Assembly: GCF_009932435.1 (NCBI RefSeq)
Contig: NZ_BJOU01000001.1
Coordinates: 372,001 to 436,000, forward strand
From: Gordonia crocea
Lineage (GTDB): Bacteria > Actinomycetota > Actinomycetes > Mycobacteriales > Mycobacteriaceae
DNA: 64,000 bases
Direction: 5' to 3'
Shown: positions 44,945-55,088 of the stretch, in pieces
Numbering within the stretch: the stretch's first letter is position 1
How the letters are laid out: the number at the start of each line of letters is the position of its first letter
Notes under the pieces: model-generated
What the model saw: only the letters and a program-made list of their open reading frames with translations
Database searches by the model: none
What the model was told of the DNA's origin: nothing
Made by a program: the position numbers and the translations under genes

Positions 44945-44959
44945 GATGCGTGGCGGGCG

Positions 44960-47900
44960 TCAGTAACCCGTCGAGCGCATCGGCGCCAGATCCCACAGCC
45001 CGGACTCGCGCGTCGTGCCGAGCACCAGCGTCGCCGGCGGAGCCGGATCGATCACCGTGAACCGCTGGAGCCCGCCCCAGTCGCGACCCCAGTTGTTGCG
45101 GAGGTACGTCGGGAGCATCGTCGGCGTCAGCAGCGCCTCGGTGATGCCGAGCGGGCCGCCGGCCTTACCGGCCATCCACGTCTGACTGTTGCGCCGCGTT
45201 GCGTCGGCCTCGGGCATGATGCGCCACTTGGGCACCTCGAGGACGCCGTTGTGGACCGCGATCGGACGCTGGCACGGGAAGACGAATCCGGGAAGCCAGT
45301 CGATCAACACCGGATCTGTCTGTCCCACAACATCATTCAGCGTGCGCAGCTGGTCGACGCGCGGCGGCGTGACCGCCACCCATTCCTTCGTGGAGTCCGA
45401 GGCATCGTCGACGAGGATGCGCGCCACGTCGGCATTGCGCGGCGCCTTGTCCAGCGGGAAGCGCAGATCGCGCCAGGCCGGGGCGCCACCGGCATCGAGC
45501 GGAGTCATCCGGCCGACCGGGGTCACCTTCCCGTGGGGGCCACGCCGGCCGAACTCGACGACCAGCTTCTGGCCCTTCTGCTCGATGTTGTCGTGGTCGA
45601 TGCCCTCGACGTTGCCGGCGACCGCGACGGTGAGCAGCGGACGGTCCTTATTCGGGTTCGAGGTGTTGTACGGCAGCTGGTACCACGCGGTCTCCAGCTT
45701 TGCCTTGCCCCCGGGGGCACCGTACGACCCGACGACGGGTGTGCGCTTCGGGTCGAGATTGAACGGCAGCAGCGCGGTCGAGCCGTTGACGCCGATCGGC
45801 CCGACACCGCCCCAGGTGTCCCCCGCCGCCGACTCGTTCGCCGAGGCGCCGGGATTCTCCTGCGACGGAAGCTCGCCGCCGTCGTCGCTCGTCGACGAGG
45901 ACATCACGTTCTCCGGAACCCCCTGCGGGGTGAAGCCGGCGTTGGCGCCGATCGCCCCGGCGACCGACGGTGCGGCCTTTCCGTCGACCGCGGCCGGCAG
46001 CAAGATGCCCGACGACGGGTCGACCGCAACCATCACGTCGTTGGCGAGGGCACACTCGTTGCCGGTCATGGCCCGGAAGTTCGACTTGGTCCACGACCAA
46101 CTGTCGCGCTGCACCCAGGCGCCCTTTGCCAGGCTCGCCACCATGAAGAGCACGAGCAGCGTGGCGACGGTCGGCAGCGGCGCGAACCGGAAGCCGGGCA
46201 GGACCGGGCCGGTGCGGGTCTTCTCGTCGACGTAGTCGTCGCGGAAGTGGTAGTACAGGCCGAGCAGCGCGGTCACCACCGCGGCCGCCAGCACGATCCA
46301 GCTGACGTTGATCCCGGCGATGGCGACCGGGCGGTCGCGCCACGGGACGCCGTAATTGCCGACGAACCACCACATGTTGATGCCGGCGAAGGCCATCGCG
46401 GTGACGAACAGGACCGACGCCGTCGCGAAGGCGCGGTTGCGCCGCGACGCCAGCAGGGCCGGGGCCATCAGGGCACCCGCCGCGGCGGCCAGGCCGCCGG
46501 CGATGCCCGCGTAGACGCCGAAGTGGTGCGTCCACTTGGTGGGGGTGAACGCGATGAAGAACATCGTGCCGAGCATGACGGCGATCAGGCGCCAGATCGG
46601 TGCCCGGGCAACGCCGTTCGGGTGGCGTCCGCGCAGCAACCGGAACATCACGTAGAACAACGAGAGCAGCATCAGCAGGATGCCGATTCGGCGCGACAGC
46701 GTGCCGTCGCCGGTCTGCAGGATCAGGTAGTAGTAGCGGATCGGCTCCTGCCACCATTCCAGCGTCGGCCCGACGTCGGCGGCGACCTTGTTGCCGGTCA
46801 CCAGCGGCATCACCGACTGGTCGGCGAAGATCATGAAGAGCACCGCGGTGCCGGCCGCCAGGATCGGCGCCAGCATCGGGACCCAGTCGTCGCGCTTGCG
46901 GCGGCTGACCAAGGTCTTGACGACGGGGCGAAGGCCGGCCAGCAGTGCCGCGGCGGCCATCAACCCGCCGGGCGCGAGTGCCAGGGTGAAGGCGGCGGTG
47001 ATGGCAGCGATGGCGTAGGGGAGCAGGCGCCGGGTCGCGATGGCGCGCTCGACGCAGCACCAGGTCAGCAGTGCGCCGACGGCCTCGGCCGGCTCGGGGC
47101 GGATGCCGTTGTTGTACGGCAGCCAGATGGCCAGGAAGACGAAGGCGCCCGCCCACATGGCCGGGGTGCTGTTGCGGACCGCACGCCCCAGGCGCGGGAT
47201 GACTTCACGGCTGATCAACCACCAGCCGAGCAGGCCCAGGAGCAGGGCGGGCAGACGCATCCACCACGCTGCGACGCTGACCTGGGTCATCCACGAGATC
47301 ACCTGGAAGTGCCAGCCGAACGGATCCTGCGGCACCCCGAAGTAGCGGAAGTAGTTGTCGGCGTATCCGGCACCGCTGGCGATCCGGCCGACGGTCATGT
47401 TGTAACCGTCGTCGGAGGTGTTGGCCCCGCCGAACCACCAGAACACCAGGATGGCGGTGACCGCGCCGTCGAGCCAGGTCAGCTTCCACCAGCCGGACGG
47501 GAGGATCCGGCGGTGCCGCAATCCGTCGCGCGAATCGAGGATTCCCAGGGCGACCAGCGAGATCGCCGTCAGGATGATGCCGATGACCATCAACCAGAAC
47601 TTCAGGCGGGTCGGCGACGTCACGTACCGGGTGTCGATGTCGGCGGTGAAGCTCAAGCCCTGGGGAGCCGTACCGCGCAGATCGGAGTAGACGCCGACGA
47701 TCTGCGGGCGCATCTCGTGGTCACCGGTGCGGAAGTTCAGCAGCGCGCCCTTGAGGTTCGCGCCGTCGAGGCCCTCGATCGACGCGTGGACCCCGTCGGC
47801 GTTGCCGCGGAAGGTGACCCGGCAGGCCGGGTTGGCCTGCGCCGCGTCGCGCGGGGCGCTCAGGATGACCACGTTGCGGTCGATGACGACGATGGAGTCG

Positions 47901-48238
47901 GCCGTCGCGTTGATGAACAGGCCGCGCGCGGTGGCGGCCAGGCCGTCGGTGGGCAGGGTCGAGAGCAGGACCCCACCCTTGTCGCCGAGTTGGGTCGCCG
48001 CCGAACACGGCACCGCGACGTTCATGTCGGTCGCGACGTAGGACACCAGCGGTGCGACGACCGAGGACACGGTGTTGTTCTCCGGCCACGCGATCTTCGC
48101 GGTGGTGCGCTCGACCGGCAACAGCGGCATCGCAATGGCCAGCAGCGCGCCCAGCAGGCCGGTGATGGCGGCCAGCAGCTTCGCCCCGCGATAATCGTTC
48201 TTGGTGAGGAAGGTCGGCTTCTTAACGGTCTCAGTCAT
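44960..48238 (-). CDS. embB: Arabinosyltransferase EmbB
   Basis: This polytopic GT-C enzyme adds arabinofuranose from decaprenyl-phosphoryl-arabinose during arabinan branching and is a target of ethambutol. The 1092-residue protein has 15 or so helices, the catalytic acidic pair in NTSDDGY (~277), PYNNGIRPEP, FTPTKWTHHFGVYAG and a large C-terminal carbohydrate-binding region with WRDLRFPL and FPCQRPIAVHNGVLEVPKWRI. Residues 280-283 (N-M-T-V) differ from the M. tuberculosis ethambutol-determining I303-L304-G305-M306. The ATG at 48238 overlaps the embA stop (TGATG). It was named embB by gene order C-A-B. Confidence 0.92.
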   Translation of the reverse strand: MTETVKKPTFLTKNDYRGAKLLAAITGLLGALLAIAMPLLPVERTTAKIAWPENNTVSSVVAPLVSYVATDMNVAVPCSAATQLGDKGGVLLSTLPTDGLAATARGLFINATADSIVVIDRNVVILSAPRDAAQANPACRVTFRGNADGVHASIEGLDGANLKGALLNFRTGDHEMRPQIVGVYSDLRGTAPQGLSFTADIDTRYVTSPTRLKFWLMVIGIILTAISLVALGILDSRDGLRHRRILPSGWWKLTWLDGAVTAILVFWWFGGANTSDDGYNMTVGRIASGAGYADNYFRYFGVPQDPFGWHFQVISWMTQVSVAAWWMRLPALLLGLLGWWLISREVIPRLGRAVRNSTPAMWAGAFVFLAIWLPYNNGIRPEPAEAVGALLTWCCVERAIATRRLLPYAIAAITAAFTLALAPGGLMAAAALLAGLRPVVKTLVSRRKRDDWVPMLAPILAAGTAVLFMIFADQSVMPLVTGNKVAADVGPTLEWWQEPIRYYYLILQTGDGTLSRRIGILLMLLSLFYVMFRLLRGRHPNGVARAPIWRLIAVMLGTMFFIAFTPTKWTHHFGVYAGIAGGLAAAAGALMAPALLASRRNRAFATASVLFVTAMAFAGINMWWFVGNYGVPWRDRPVAIAGINVSWIVLAAAVVTALLGLYYHFRDDYVDEKTRTGPVLPGFRFAPLPTVATLLVLFMVASLAKGAWVQRDSWSWTKSNFRAMTGNECALANDVMVAVDPSSGILLPAAVDGKAAPSVAGAIGANAGFTPQGVPENVMSSSTSDDGGELPSQENPGASANESAAGDTWGGVGPIGVNGSTALLPFNLDPKRTPVVGSYGAPGGKAKLETAWYQLPYNTSNPNKDRPLLTVAVAGNVEGIDHDNIEQKGQKLVVEFGRRGPHGKVTPVGRMTPLDAGGAPAWRDLRFPLDKAPRNADVARILVDDASDSTKEWVAVTPPRVDQLRTLNDVVGQTDPVLIDWLPGFVFPCQRPIAVHNGVLEVPKWRIMPEADATRRNSQTWMAGKAGGPLGITEALLTPTMLPTYLRNNWGRDWGGLQRFTVIDPAPPATLVLGTTRESGLWDLAPMRSTGY

Positions 48239-51200
48239 CAGTTGCCCGGCTCCAGCCTGATGGATCCGGTCCGCGACCAGCCCCATTGCTTACGAATATC
48301 GGTTGCGACGGCCGCGGGGGCCGCCTGTGGATCCCGCGGGGTCAAGCGTTCGAGGGCGCCCCAGCCGCGGTGCCAGTCCCCGTCGAGGTAGGTCGGCACC
48401 GCCGTCGCCGACGTGGTCGCCTCGCTGATGCCGAGGAGCCCGCCGCCGGCGGCGTTCTGCCAGGTCCGTGACTGGCTCAGCGCCATCGCGTAGTCGGGCA
48501 GGATCCGCCACTGCGGGATCTCGGCGACGCCGTGGCGCAGGCCCATCGGGCGCTGGCACGGGAAGTGTGCGGCGACCATGAAGTCGATCAGGGTGGGATC
48601 GGTGGATCCGACGAGATGCTGCAGGGTCACCACCCTGGGTGCCCGCGGCGGGGTCAGCATGATGAACTGCGACGTCCCGAGGTTGTTGTCCAGGGCGACC
48701 AGGCGCACGACGTCGGCCGCGGGGGGAGCCGCCGACATGGGGACGCGCAGGTTGCGCCACGGCCGGTTGGGGATGACCGGGCCCGGATCGATGGGGGTGA
48801 CGGGCGCACCGATCTCTTCGAACTGGCCGTTGGGGCCGCGCTTGCCGAACTGGAAGCGCAGCGATTGGCCGAAGGTCCGGGCGCCGAAGGCGTCCACCGT
48901 CGAGATCGAGCCGGCCGCGGTCACGACGAGCAGCGGCGACGACGCGCGGTCGGGCATGCGGTACCAGTCCGATGTCAGGCGCGCCTCGCCATTGAAGCCG
49001 TAGCTACCCAGCACGGGGGTGCTCGCGGGGTTCAACCCGTAGGGCAGGGCCGCGATCGACCCGTTGACGGTGCGCGGCCCGCGTCCACCGGTGGTGCCGG
49101 CCTCCCACGTCCCCATGACGGCGAACGGCTTCGACGACGAGCCCGCGACGTGGGCCTGACCCGGTCGTGAGCTGCCCATTTCGGCGGACAGGTTCGTGGT
49201 GATTCCGTCGGGGGTGAAGCCGACCGGATCGTCCCCGGCGAGGGCCCGCGACGCATCGTGCCCGGTGGCCGGGGTGAGCATGCCGGTGTTGGCGTCGGGT
49301 TCGACGAGGACCTTCTCGGCCAGCCCGCACGGCTGACCGCGCAGCGTTCCGATGTTGGTGGAGAAGGCGGTGGCCACCGGGTACCGGGCGACCGCGGCCT
49401 TGGCGAACAGGGCCAGTTCGAGGACGACCAGCCCGCCGGCGATCACGGCGATCGGGGAGCCGGCCGCGATGAGGCGGATCCGGTTCGCGACGGCCTCGTG
49501 GCGCTTGGCCTCGACCACCGTCTCCCGATCCGCGACCCCCTCGAGGTCCTCCGCGTCGTGGTGTTCCAGGCCGGTGTTCTCCGCGTAGTCCAACCGCAGG
49601 TGCTGCCACGCGGCGAGTGCGCCGGTCGCGACGGCGAGGATGAGGAAGATCGTCGACATCGGGGTCCCGGCGATGACCGGCGCCCGGTCGAACCAGGAGA
49701 TTCCGAAGTCGTAGAAGTACGGCCAGGCGTTCTTGCCGGCCGTCGCGGCCGCGAGCGCGAACATCAGACCGGACACGAAGACGGTCAGGTTACGGGTGGA
49801 CCGGGCCGCCGACTGTGCGACGGCGAGGGTGGCGGTGGCCGCCACCGCCGCGGCCAGACCGGCGTAGATGCCGAACTGGATGGTCCACTTGGTGGGCGTG
49901 AAGACCATCAGGATCATGGTGACGCCGATGGCGCCGACGGCGCGCCAGGCCGGCCCGCCGCGCACCCCGTCGATCTGGCCGCGGCGCAGCAGCACCGCCA
50001 CGGTGACGAAGGCGGAGGCGAGCAGCAGCAGCACGGGCACGCGCCGTGCCAGCGACGCGTCGGGGGTGGTGACGGTCAGGAAGTAGTAGCGCAGGTACTC
50101 CTGGAACCAGGGCAGGTTCGGTCCGACCTGGTAGCGGATCTTCATCGCCTCGGCGACGGTGGCCAAGGTCTGATCGCCGAACACGACGAGCAGTACGACG
50201 AGGCCGGCGGCAAAGATCGGGGCGAGGATCGCGGCCCAGCCGATTTCCCGACGGCGGGCGACGGCGATCGCGAGCAAGGCGCGGGCGCCGACGAGCAGGA
50301 TGGCGATGCCGATGACGCCGTGCGGGGCGGCGGCGAAGGTGAAGGCTGCGGCGATGACGGCGAGCCCGACGGGCAGCAACCGCTTCGACGTGATGGCGGA
50401 CTCGATCGCCCACCAGGTCAGCAGCGAGCCTAGGACGATGACGGACTCGCTGCGCAGCCCGCTGCAGAGCGGCATCCAGAAGGCGGTGAACACCGCGGCG
50501 GCCGCCCACACCGGCCACCCGTGGGACACGGCGCTGCCCATCCGCGGCAGCAGGATGCGGCTCAGGATGTACCAGGAAACCAGCCCGGCGACCAGGCTCG
50601 GCAGGTGCATCCACAGCATCGACGCCGACACCGACGACCAGTGCGAGAGGAAGTCGTAGTACCAGCTGAACGGGGCCTCGGCGATACCGAAGAAGCGGTA
50701 GTAGTTGGGCAGGTAGCCGGCTTCGCCGGCGACGCGGCCCATGTTGAGGATGTAGCCGTCGTCGGGGCCGCCGCCGGCCAGGATCCCCCAGACGAGCAGG
50801 GCCGCGGTCACGGCGAGGTCGGACAGTCGCGGTCGCAGCGAGGCGAGGAAACCGGTGCGCGGGGTCGCGTCCTCGTCGGCGAGTGCCTCGTCGCGTGCCG
50901 CGGCGACGGTGGGCGAGGCCCGGTCGAGGATGCCCAGCGCCACCAGCGACGCGATGACGGCGAGCAGTCCCAGGATCATGACCAGGCGCTTGATCAGCGA
51001 CGGCGTCGACTCGTAGCGGTTGTCGATGTCGATCTTGGCCGCAAGGCCGTCGTTGCCCGCACGGGTGATCGTCGCGGCGGGGAGCGGGGAGAAGATGCCG
51101 TCGATCTGCGGCTGGGCGGAGGGGGCCGCGGTGGTGACCGGGCCGAGGCCGACGAATTGTGCGCGCGGCCCGGCGGCGTCGGAGTGGATGACGAGGCGGG

Positions 51201-51633
51201 AACACCGGGCGAGATCGGTGCGCGGCGCGCTGGCCAGCAGGGCGTTGCGGCTCATCACGGTGATGGTGTCGCCGGCCTTCACCGACAGCATGCGGGCGGG
51301 GGCGCCGGGCGCACCGGGCGACATGGTGGTCAGGACCGTGGTGGGCTCGGCCGGCAGCGACGCCAGGACCGAGCACGGGATGGTGATGTCGACGGATTTC
51401 GCGGTCTGCGCGATGAGCGGCGCGGTGACCGACGACGACTTGTCGAGTTGTTGTCCCTGCGGCCAGGTGAATGAGGCGTGGACCGCGTTGACGGGCAGCA
51501 ACGGGGTGAGCAGGCAGGCAAGGATGCCCACGATGCCGGCACCGACGGCGACCAGCCGTGCGAGCCTCAACCGATCAGCGGAATCACCGGACTCGGGTTG
51601 GGCAGCACCCGATCGCGTGGAAGACACAGACAC
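48238..51633 (-). CDS. embA: Arabinosyltransferase EmbA
   Basis: This 1131-residue paralogue of the flanking Emb proteins has an N-terminal loop domain, the catalytic pair in GPDDGYILNMGRV, and CSGLRSES in place of the NNGIRPEP of EmbB. FTPTKWTIQFGIYAG and a C-terminal domain ending FPCQRPMGLRHGVAEIPQWRI follow. EmbA and EmbB work as a pair to add terminal 3-arm arabinose on arabinogalactan. A charged cytoplasmic insert (ARDEALADEDATPRTG, ~255) and another at ~660-690 are longer than usual. The start is a GTG. It lies 39 bases after embC and overlaps embB. Confidence 0.9.
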   Translation of the reverse strand: MSVSSTRSGAAQPESGDSADRLRLARLVAVGAGIVGILACLLTPLLPVNAVHASFTWPQGQQLDKSSSVTAPLIAQTAKSVDITIPCSVLASLPAEPTTVLTTMSPGAPGAPARMLSVKAGDTITVMSRNALLASAPRTDLARCSRLVIHSDAAGPRAQFVGLGPVTTAAPSAQPQIDGIFSPLPAATITRAGNDGLAAKIDIDNRYESTPSLIKRLVMILGLLAVIASLVALGILDRASPTVAAARDEALADEDATPRTGFLASLRPRLSDLAVTAALLVWGILAGGGPDDGYILNMGRVAGEAGYLPNYYRFFGIAEAPFSWYYDFLSHWSSVSASMLWMHLPSLVAGLVSWYILSRILLPRMGSAVSHGWPVWAAAAVFTAFWMPLCSGLRSESVIVLGSLLTWWAIESAITSKRLLPVGLAVIAAAFTFAAAPHGVIGIAILLVGARALLAIAVARRREIGWAAILAPIFAAGLVVLLVVFGDQTLATVAEAMKIRYQVGPNLPWFQEYLRYYFLTVTTPDASLARRVPVLLLLASAFVTVAVLLRRGQIDGVRGGPAWRAVGAIGVTMILMVFTPTKWTIQFGIYAGLAAAVAATATLAVAQSAARSTRNLTVFVSGLMFALAAATAGKNAWPYFYDFGISWFDRAPVIAGTPMSTIFLILAVATGALAAWQHLRLDYAENTGLEHHDAEDLEGVADRETVVEAKRHEAVANRIRLIAAGSPIAVIAGGLVVLELALFAKAAVARYPVATAFSTNIGTLRGQPCGLAEKVLVEPDANTGMLTPATGHDASRALAGDDPVGFTPDGITTNLSAEMGSSRPGQAHVAGSSSKPFAVMGTWEAGTTGGRGPRTVNGSIAALPYGLNPASTPVLGSYGFNGEARLTSDWYRMPDRASSPLLVVTAAGSISTVDAFGARTFGQSLRFQFGKRGPNGQFEEIGAPVTPIDPGPVIPNRPWRNLRVPMSAAPPAADVVRLVALDNNLGTSQFIMLTPPRAPRVVTLQHLVGSTDPTLIDFMVAAHFPCQRPMGLRHGVAEIPQWRILPDYAMALSQSRTWQNAAGGGLLGISEATTSATAVPTYLDGDWHRGWGALERLTPRDPQAAPAAVATDIRKQWGWSRTGSIRLEPGN

Positions 51634-51672
51634 GGATTCTCATGGTAGGCGACGGACCTGAGGAAACGGTTA

Positions 51673-54600
51673 TCAGTGTCGGATCGGGGCGGGCCGCCAC
51701 AGTCCGCTGCGGACGTGGCTGCCGGTGGTGAGCTCGGCGGGGGTCACGCTGGTCGGGTCGTAGGGCCGGTACGCCTCGAGGGCGCCCCAATCCCGTCCGA
51801 TGTCCCCCTTGAGGTAGGTCGCGACGGTCTCCGGCCGCTGCGAGACCTCCAACCAGCCGAGGGGGCCGCCACCGGCGGCGCTCTGCCAGGTCGATACCGC
51901 CGCGGCGAGGTCGGCCCCCGGGCGGATCCGCCACTTGGGGATCTCCGCCACGCCGTTGTGGTGGACGAACGGCCGCTGGCAGGGGAACACCAGGCCGGAG
52001 GTCCAGTCGACGTGCACCGGGTCGGTTTTGCCGACGACCTGTTGCAGCGTCTGCATGTGCGGCAGGCGCGGCGGGGTGACCACGATGTAGCGGTCGGCGC
52101 CGAGGTTGTCGTCGCGGGCGACGATGCGCACCGCGGTCGTGTCGGCCGGCAAGGCGTCGGTGTTGAGGCGGACGTTGCGCCAGGACGGTCGTGGTCCCGG
52201 GTCGATGAGCGGGATCGAACCGGCGACGGTCAATGCGCCGTCACGCGTCGCGTCGGTGACCGGCGTCGTCGAGTATTCGAGGACCAGGTCGGGCCGTTCG
52301 AACCAGCCGGCCGCGGAGAACGTGATGAGCGGCTGCTGGGCGAAGTCGCGGGGCAGGGCGTACCACGCCGAGTGCAGGCGGGCCGGGGCCTGCGCGCCGG
52401 CCGAGTAGCTGCCGAGCACCGGGGTGCGGGCGGGGTCGAGGAAGAACGGGAGGCGGGCGTGGCTGCCGTTGATCCCGGGCTTGTCGGTCAGGCCGCCGGA
52501 GGTGCCGCCGCTGTTGGCGGCCAGGACGCCGGGGTCGTCGTTGGCGGCGTCGGCCAGGACGCCCAGCGAGCCCTGTGCGGCGTTGGTGACCATGCCGGTG
52601 GGCACCCCGTCGGGGGTGAAGCCGTCGGTCGGGGCCGCCGAGGGGTCCGAGCCGGGGGCCGGGCGCGGTCCGGCCAGTGCCTGGGCCGGGCTCAGCGAGC
52701 GGTCGACCGGCGCCAACTGGAACCGCGAGGGGTCGATCTCGGTCCAGACCTTCTCGGCCATGCCGCATTCGACGCCGCGCAGCGCCTCGAGGTTGGACCG
52801 CGGGACCGAGTAGGAACTCGACTGTCGGACCCCGGCCATCACCGCGGTCGCCACCTGGAACACGACGACGGCGGCGATGACGAAGACCAACGGTTCGGAG
52901 GCGAGGGTCGTCCGCAGTCGTGCCCAGCCGGTGAGGGGGGCGCTCGGCGCCTCGACCGGTTCATGTGGGTCGGTGCCGGTGAACGGCTCGCGGAGGTGGA
53001 ACAGCAACGCGAGGGCCAGCAGCGCCAGCGAGGCGAACAGCAGCGCGCTGGAGATCCGGAACCCGAGGGTCACTTGCTCGACGCCCCACGGCATACCCCA
53101 CGACGAGGAGTAGAAGTACGAGTTGGGCGCGGTGAAGGCGAGCCCGCCGATGAACAGGGCCAGGGCGGCGAAGATGGTGCGGTTGCGCCGAGAGCGCATG
53201 GCCTGATGGCTGACCGCGATCGCCGCGATGGCGGCCAGGGCGGCGCCCAGCCCGGCGAAGACGCCGAAATGGTGCGTCCACTTGGTGGGGGTGAACATGA
53301 GGAAGAGCAGGGAACCGAAGACGATCCCGACGATCCGCCGGGTCGGCCCGGAGGCGGTGCCCGGGATGCGCCCCTTGCGCAGCAGCATGGCGGCCGATAC
53401 CGCCAGGGACAGCAGGAGGACCAGCACGGCGAACCGGCGCGCGATGGAGCCGTTCGCGGAGTATTCGAACAGCGAGGAGTACCGGTCGATCTCGTTGTAC
53501 CAGTGCATCGACGGCCCGAGCGCGGTCTTCATGGTGCTGGCGTCGCCGAAGGCGCGCAGCGTCAGGTTGGAGAACACGATGAAGACGACGAAGGTGCCGG
53601 CCGCGAGGATCGGGGCCAGCAGGGACAGATAGGTGCCGACGGTCCGCCATCGGGCGGTCGGGGTGCCGAAGACCTGTGCGTCGAGGTCGCGGGCCCGTTT
53701 GATGAGCGCGAGGATCATCGGCCGGGCACCGGCGATCAGCGCGGCGACGGCGAGGAGGCCGGTGGGGCCGGCGGCGAGGCTGAAGGCGCCGATCGTGCAG
53801 GCGATGGCGGCGGGCAGCAGGCGCCCGGTGGCGATCGCGCGCTCGACCGAGCACCAGGTGAGCAGCGCGCCGAGGCAGATGATGGGTTCGGGGCGCAGGC
53901 CGTTGTCGAAGGGGAACCACATCGCCAGGAAGGCGGCGGCGGCGGTTGCGCCGACGACGGGGGCGGCCGCGGCCCGGCCCAGCCGGGGCAATACCTCGTG
54001 GCTGAGGATCAGCCAGACCGCGACGCCGCAGGCCAGTGCCGGCAGGCGCAGCCACGGACTCGACAGGTTGACCTCCGAGAGCCAGCCGAAGACCGAGTAG
54101 TACCACCCGAAGGGTGCCTCCGGTGCGCCGAACCAGCGGAAGTAGTTCGCGGTGTATCCGGTTTCCTGGCCGACCCGCGACATGGTCAGCAGATACCCGT
54201 CGTCGGAGGTGTTGGGTCCGACGAAGTGCCAGACGAGCAGGGCGCCCAGGACGATGTAGTCACGCAGCCGCAGGTGCCACCACCGCGCCGGCAGGATGCG
54301 GCGGTGGCCGCGCCGGTCGCTGCTGTCGAGGATGGCCAGCGCCGCGAGGGAGGCGATCGTCGCCAGGATGCCGACGATCAGCGCGATCCGCTTGATCAGC
54401 GTTGCCGGGGTTTCGTACCGGGTGTCGAGGTTCGCCCGCGCCGACAGTCCGGGCTCGCTCGATGCCGGTCCGGTCAGGTCGGTGAAGAAGCCGGTCAGCT
54501 GGGGGCGCTGGTCGGCGCCGAGGTGTTCATCGTCGCGGCCCGCCGTCGTCCCGCTCAGCGGGGAGCCGTCGGCGTTGGTGAGTCCGGTGAAGGTGGCGGT

Positions 54601-55035
54601 GACGGCGTCGGCCGTCGCGGTGACGTCGATCGAGCGGCACTTCGGTCCGGCGACCTCGCTGGTGGGCGCCGACGCCACCGGAATGTTGCGCACGGTGATC
54701 GAAACGGTTGATTTATCGGCGCTGCGCTGCACGAACAGGCCGCGCTCGGGAGCCGGGGCGGCCTGCTTGGGGACGGTCGAGAGTAGGACCGACCCGTCCG
54801 GGCCGAGGCGGTCGACCGCGGAGCAGGGGATCGACATCCGCATGTCGATCGGCACGTACGCGATGAGTGGCGCGTTGACGCTGCGGAGCTCGCCGCGCTG
54901 GGGCCAGGAGAGTTCCGCGGTCGCCTGGTTCACCGGGAGGAGCGGTGTCGCAAGCGCGAGCAGGAAGCCCGCCAGCCCGGTGACGATGGCTGCGATGCGG
55001 GCTCGCCGGAGGGTCTGTGCTGGCACAAAGGGCAA
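51673..55035 (-). CDS. embC: Arabinosyltransferase EmbC
   Basis: This 1120-residue Emb paralogue is expected to elongate arabinan, mainly of lipoarabinomannan, from decaprenyl-phosphoryl-arabinose. It has NTSDDGYLLTMSRV (catalytic Asp pair), FPFDNGLRPEPI, FTPTKWTHHFGVFAG and a C-terminal lectin-like region with FPCQRPFVHHNGVAEIPKWRI. It is first of embC-embA-embB. The start is uncertain: TTG at 55035 gives MPFVPAQTL, while a GTG at 55026 lies 8 bases after TAGCAT and could begin a leaderless message. It is divergent from aroQ; in M. tuberculosis aftA precedes embC directly. Confidence 0.9.
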   Translation of the reverse strand: MPFVPAQTLRRARIAAIVTGLAGFLLALATPLLPVNQATAELSWPQRGELRSVNAPLIAYVPIDMRMSIPCSAVDRLGPDGSVLLSTVPKQAAPAPERGLFVQRSADKSTVSITVRNIPVASAPTSEVAGPKCRSIDVTATADAVTATFTGLTNADGSPLSGTTAGRDDEHLGADQRPQLTGFFTDLTGPASSEPGLSARANLDTRYETPATLIKRIALIVGILATIASLAALAILDSSDRRGHRRILPARWWHLRLRDYIVLGALLVWHFVGPNTSDDGYLLTMSRVGQETGYTANYFRWFGAPEAPFGWYYSVFGWLSEVNLSSPWLRLPALACGVAVWLILSHEVLPRLGRAAAAPVVGATAAAAFLAMWFPFDNGLRPEPIICLGALLTWCSVERAIATGRLLPAAIACTIGAFSLAAGPTGLLAVAALIAGARPMILALIKRARDLDAQVFGTPTARWRTVGTYLSLLAPILAAGTFVVFIVFSNLTLRAFGDASTMKTALGPSMHWYNEIDRYSSLFEYSANGSIARRFAVLVLLLSLAVSAAMLLRKGRIPGTASGPTRRIVGIVFGSLLFLMFTPTKWTHHFGVFAGLGAALAAIAAIAVSHQAMRSRRNRTIFAALALFIGGLAFTAPNSYFYSSSWGMPWGVEQVTLGFRISSALLFASLALLALALLFHLREPFTGTDPHEPVEAPSAPLTGWARLRTTLASEPLVFVIAAVVVFQVATAVMAGVRQSSSYSVPRSNLEALRGVECGMAEKVWTEIDPSRFQLAPVDRSLSPAQALAGPRPAPGSDPSAAPTDGFTPDGVPTGMVTNAAQGSLGVLADAANDDPGVLAANSGGTSGGLTDKPGINGSHARLPFFLDPARTPVLGSYSAGAQAPARLHSAWYALPRDFAQQPLITFSAAGWFERPDLVLEYSTTPVTDATRDGALTVAGSIPLIDPGPRPSWRNVRLNTDALPADTTAVRIVARDDNLGADRYIVVTPPRLPHMQTLQQVVGKTDPVHVDWTSGLVFPCQRPFVHHNGVAEIPKWRIRPGADLAAAVSTWQSAAGGGPLGWLEVSQRPETVATYLKGDIGRDWGALEAYRPYDPTSVTPAELTTGSHVRSGLWRPAPIRH

Positions 55036-55088
55036 TGCTAGTCGGTGATGACACGGCCTCGGCCAACTGTCGCGGCTAGGGTTGGAAT

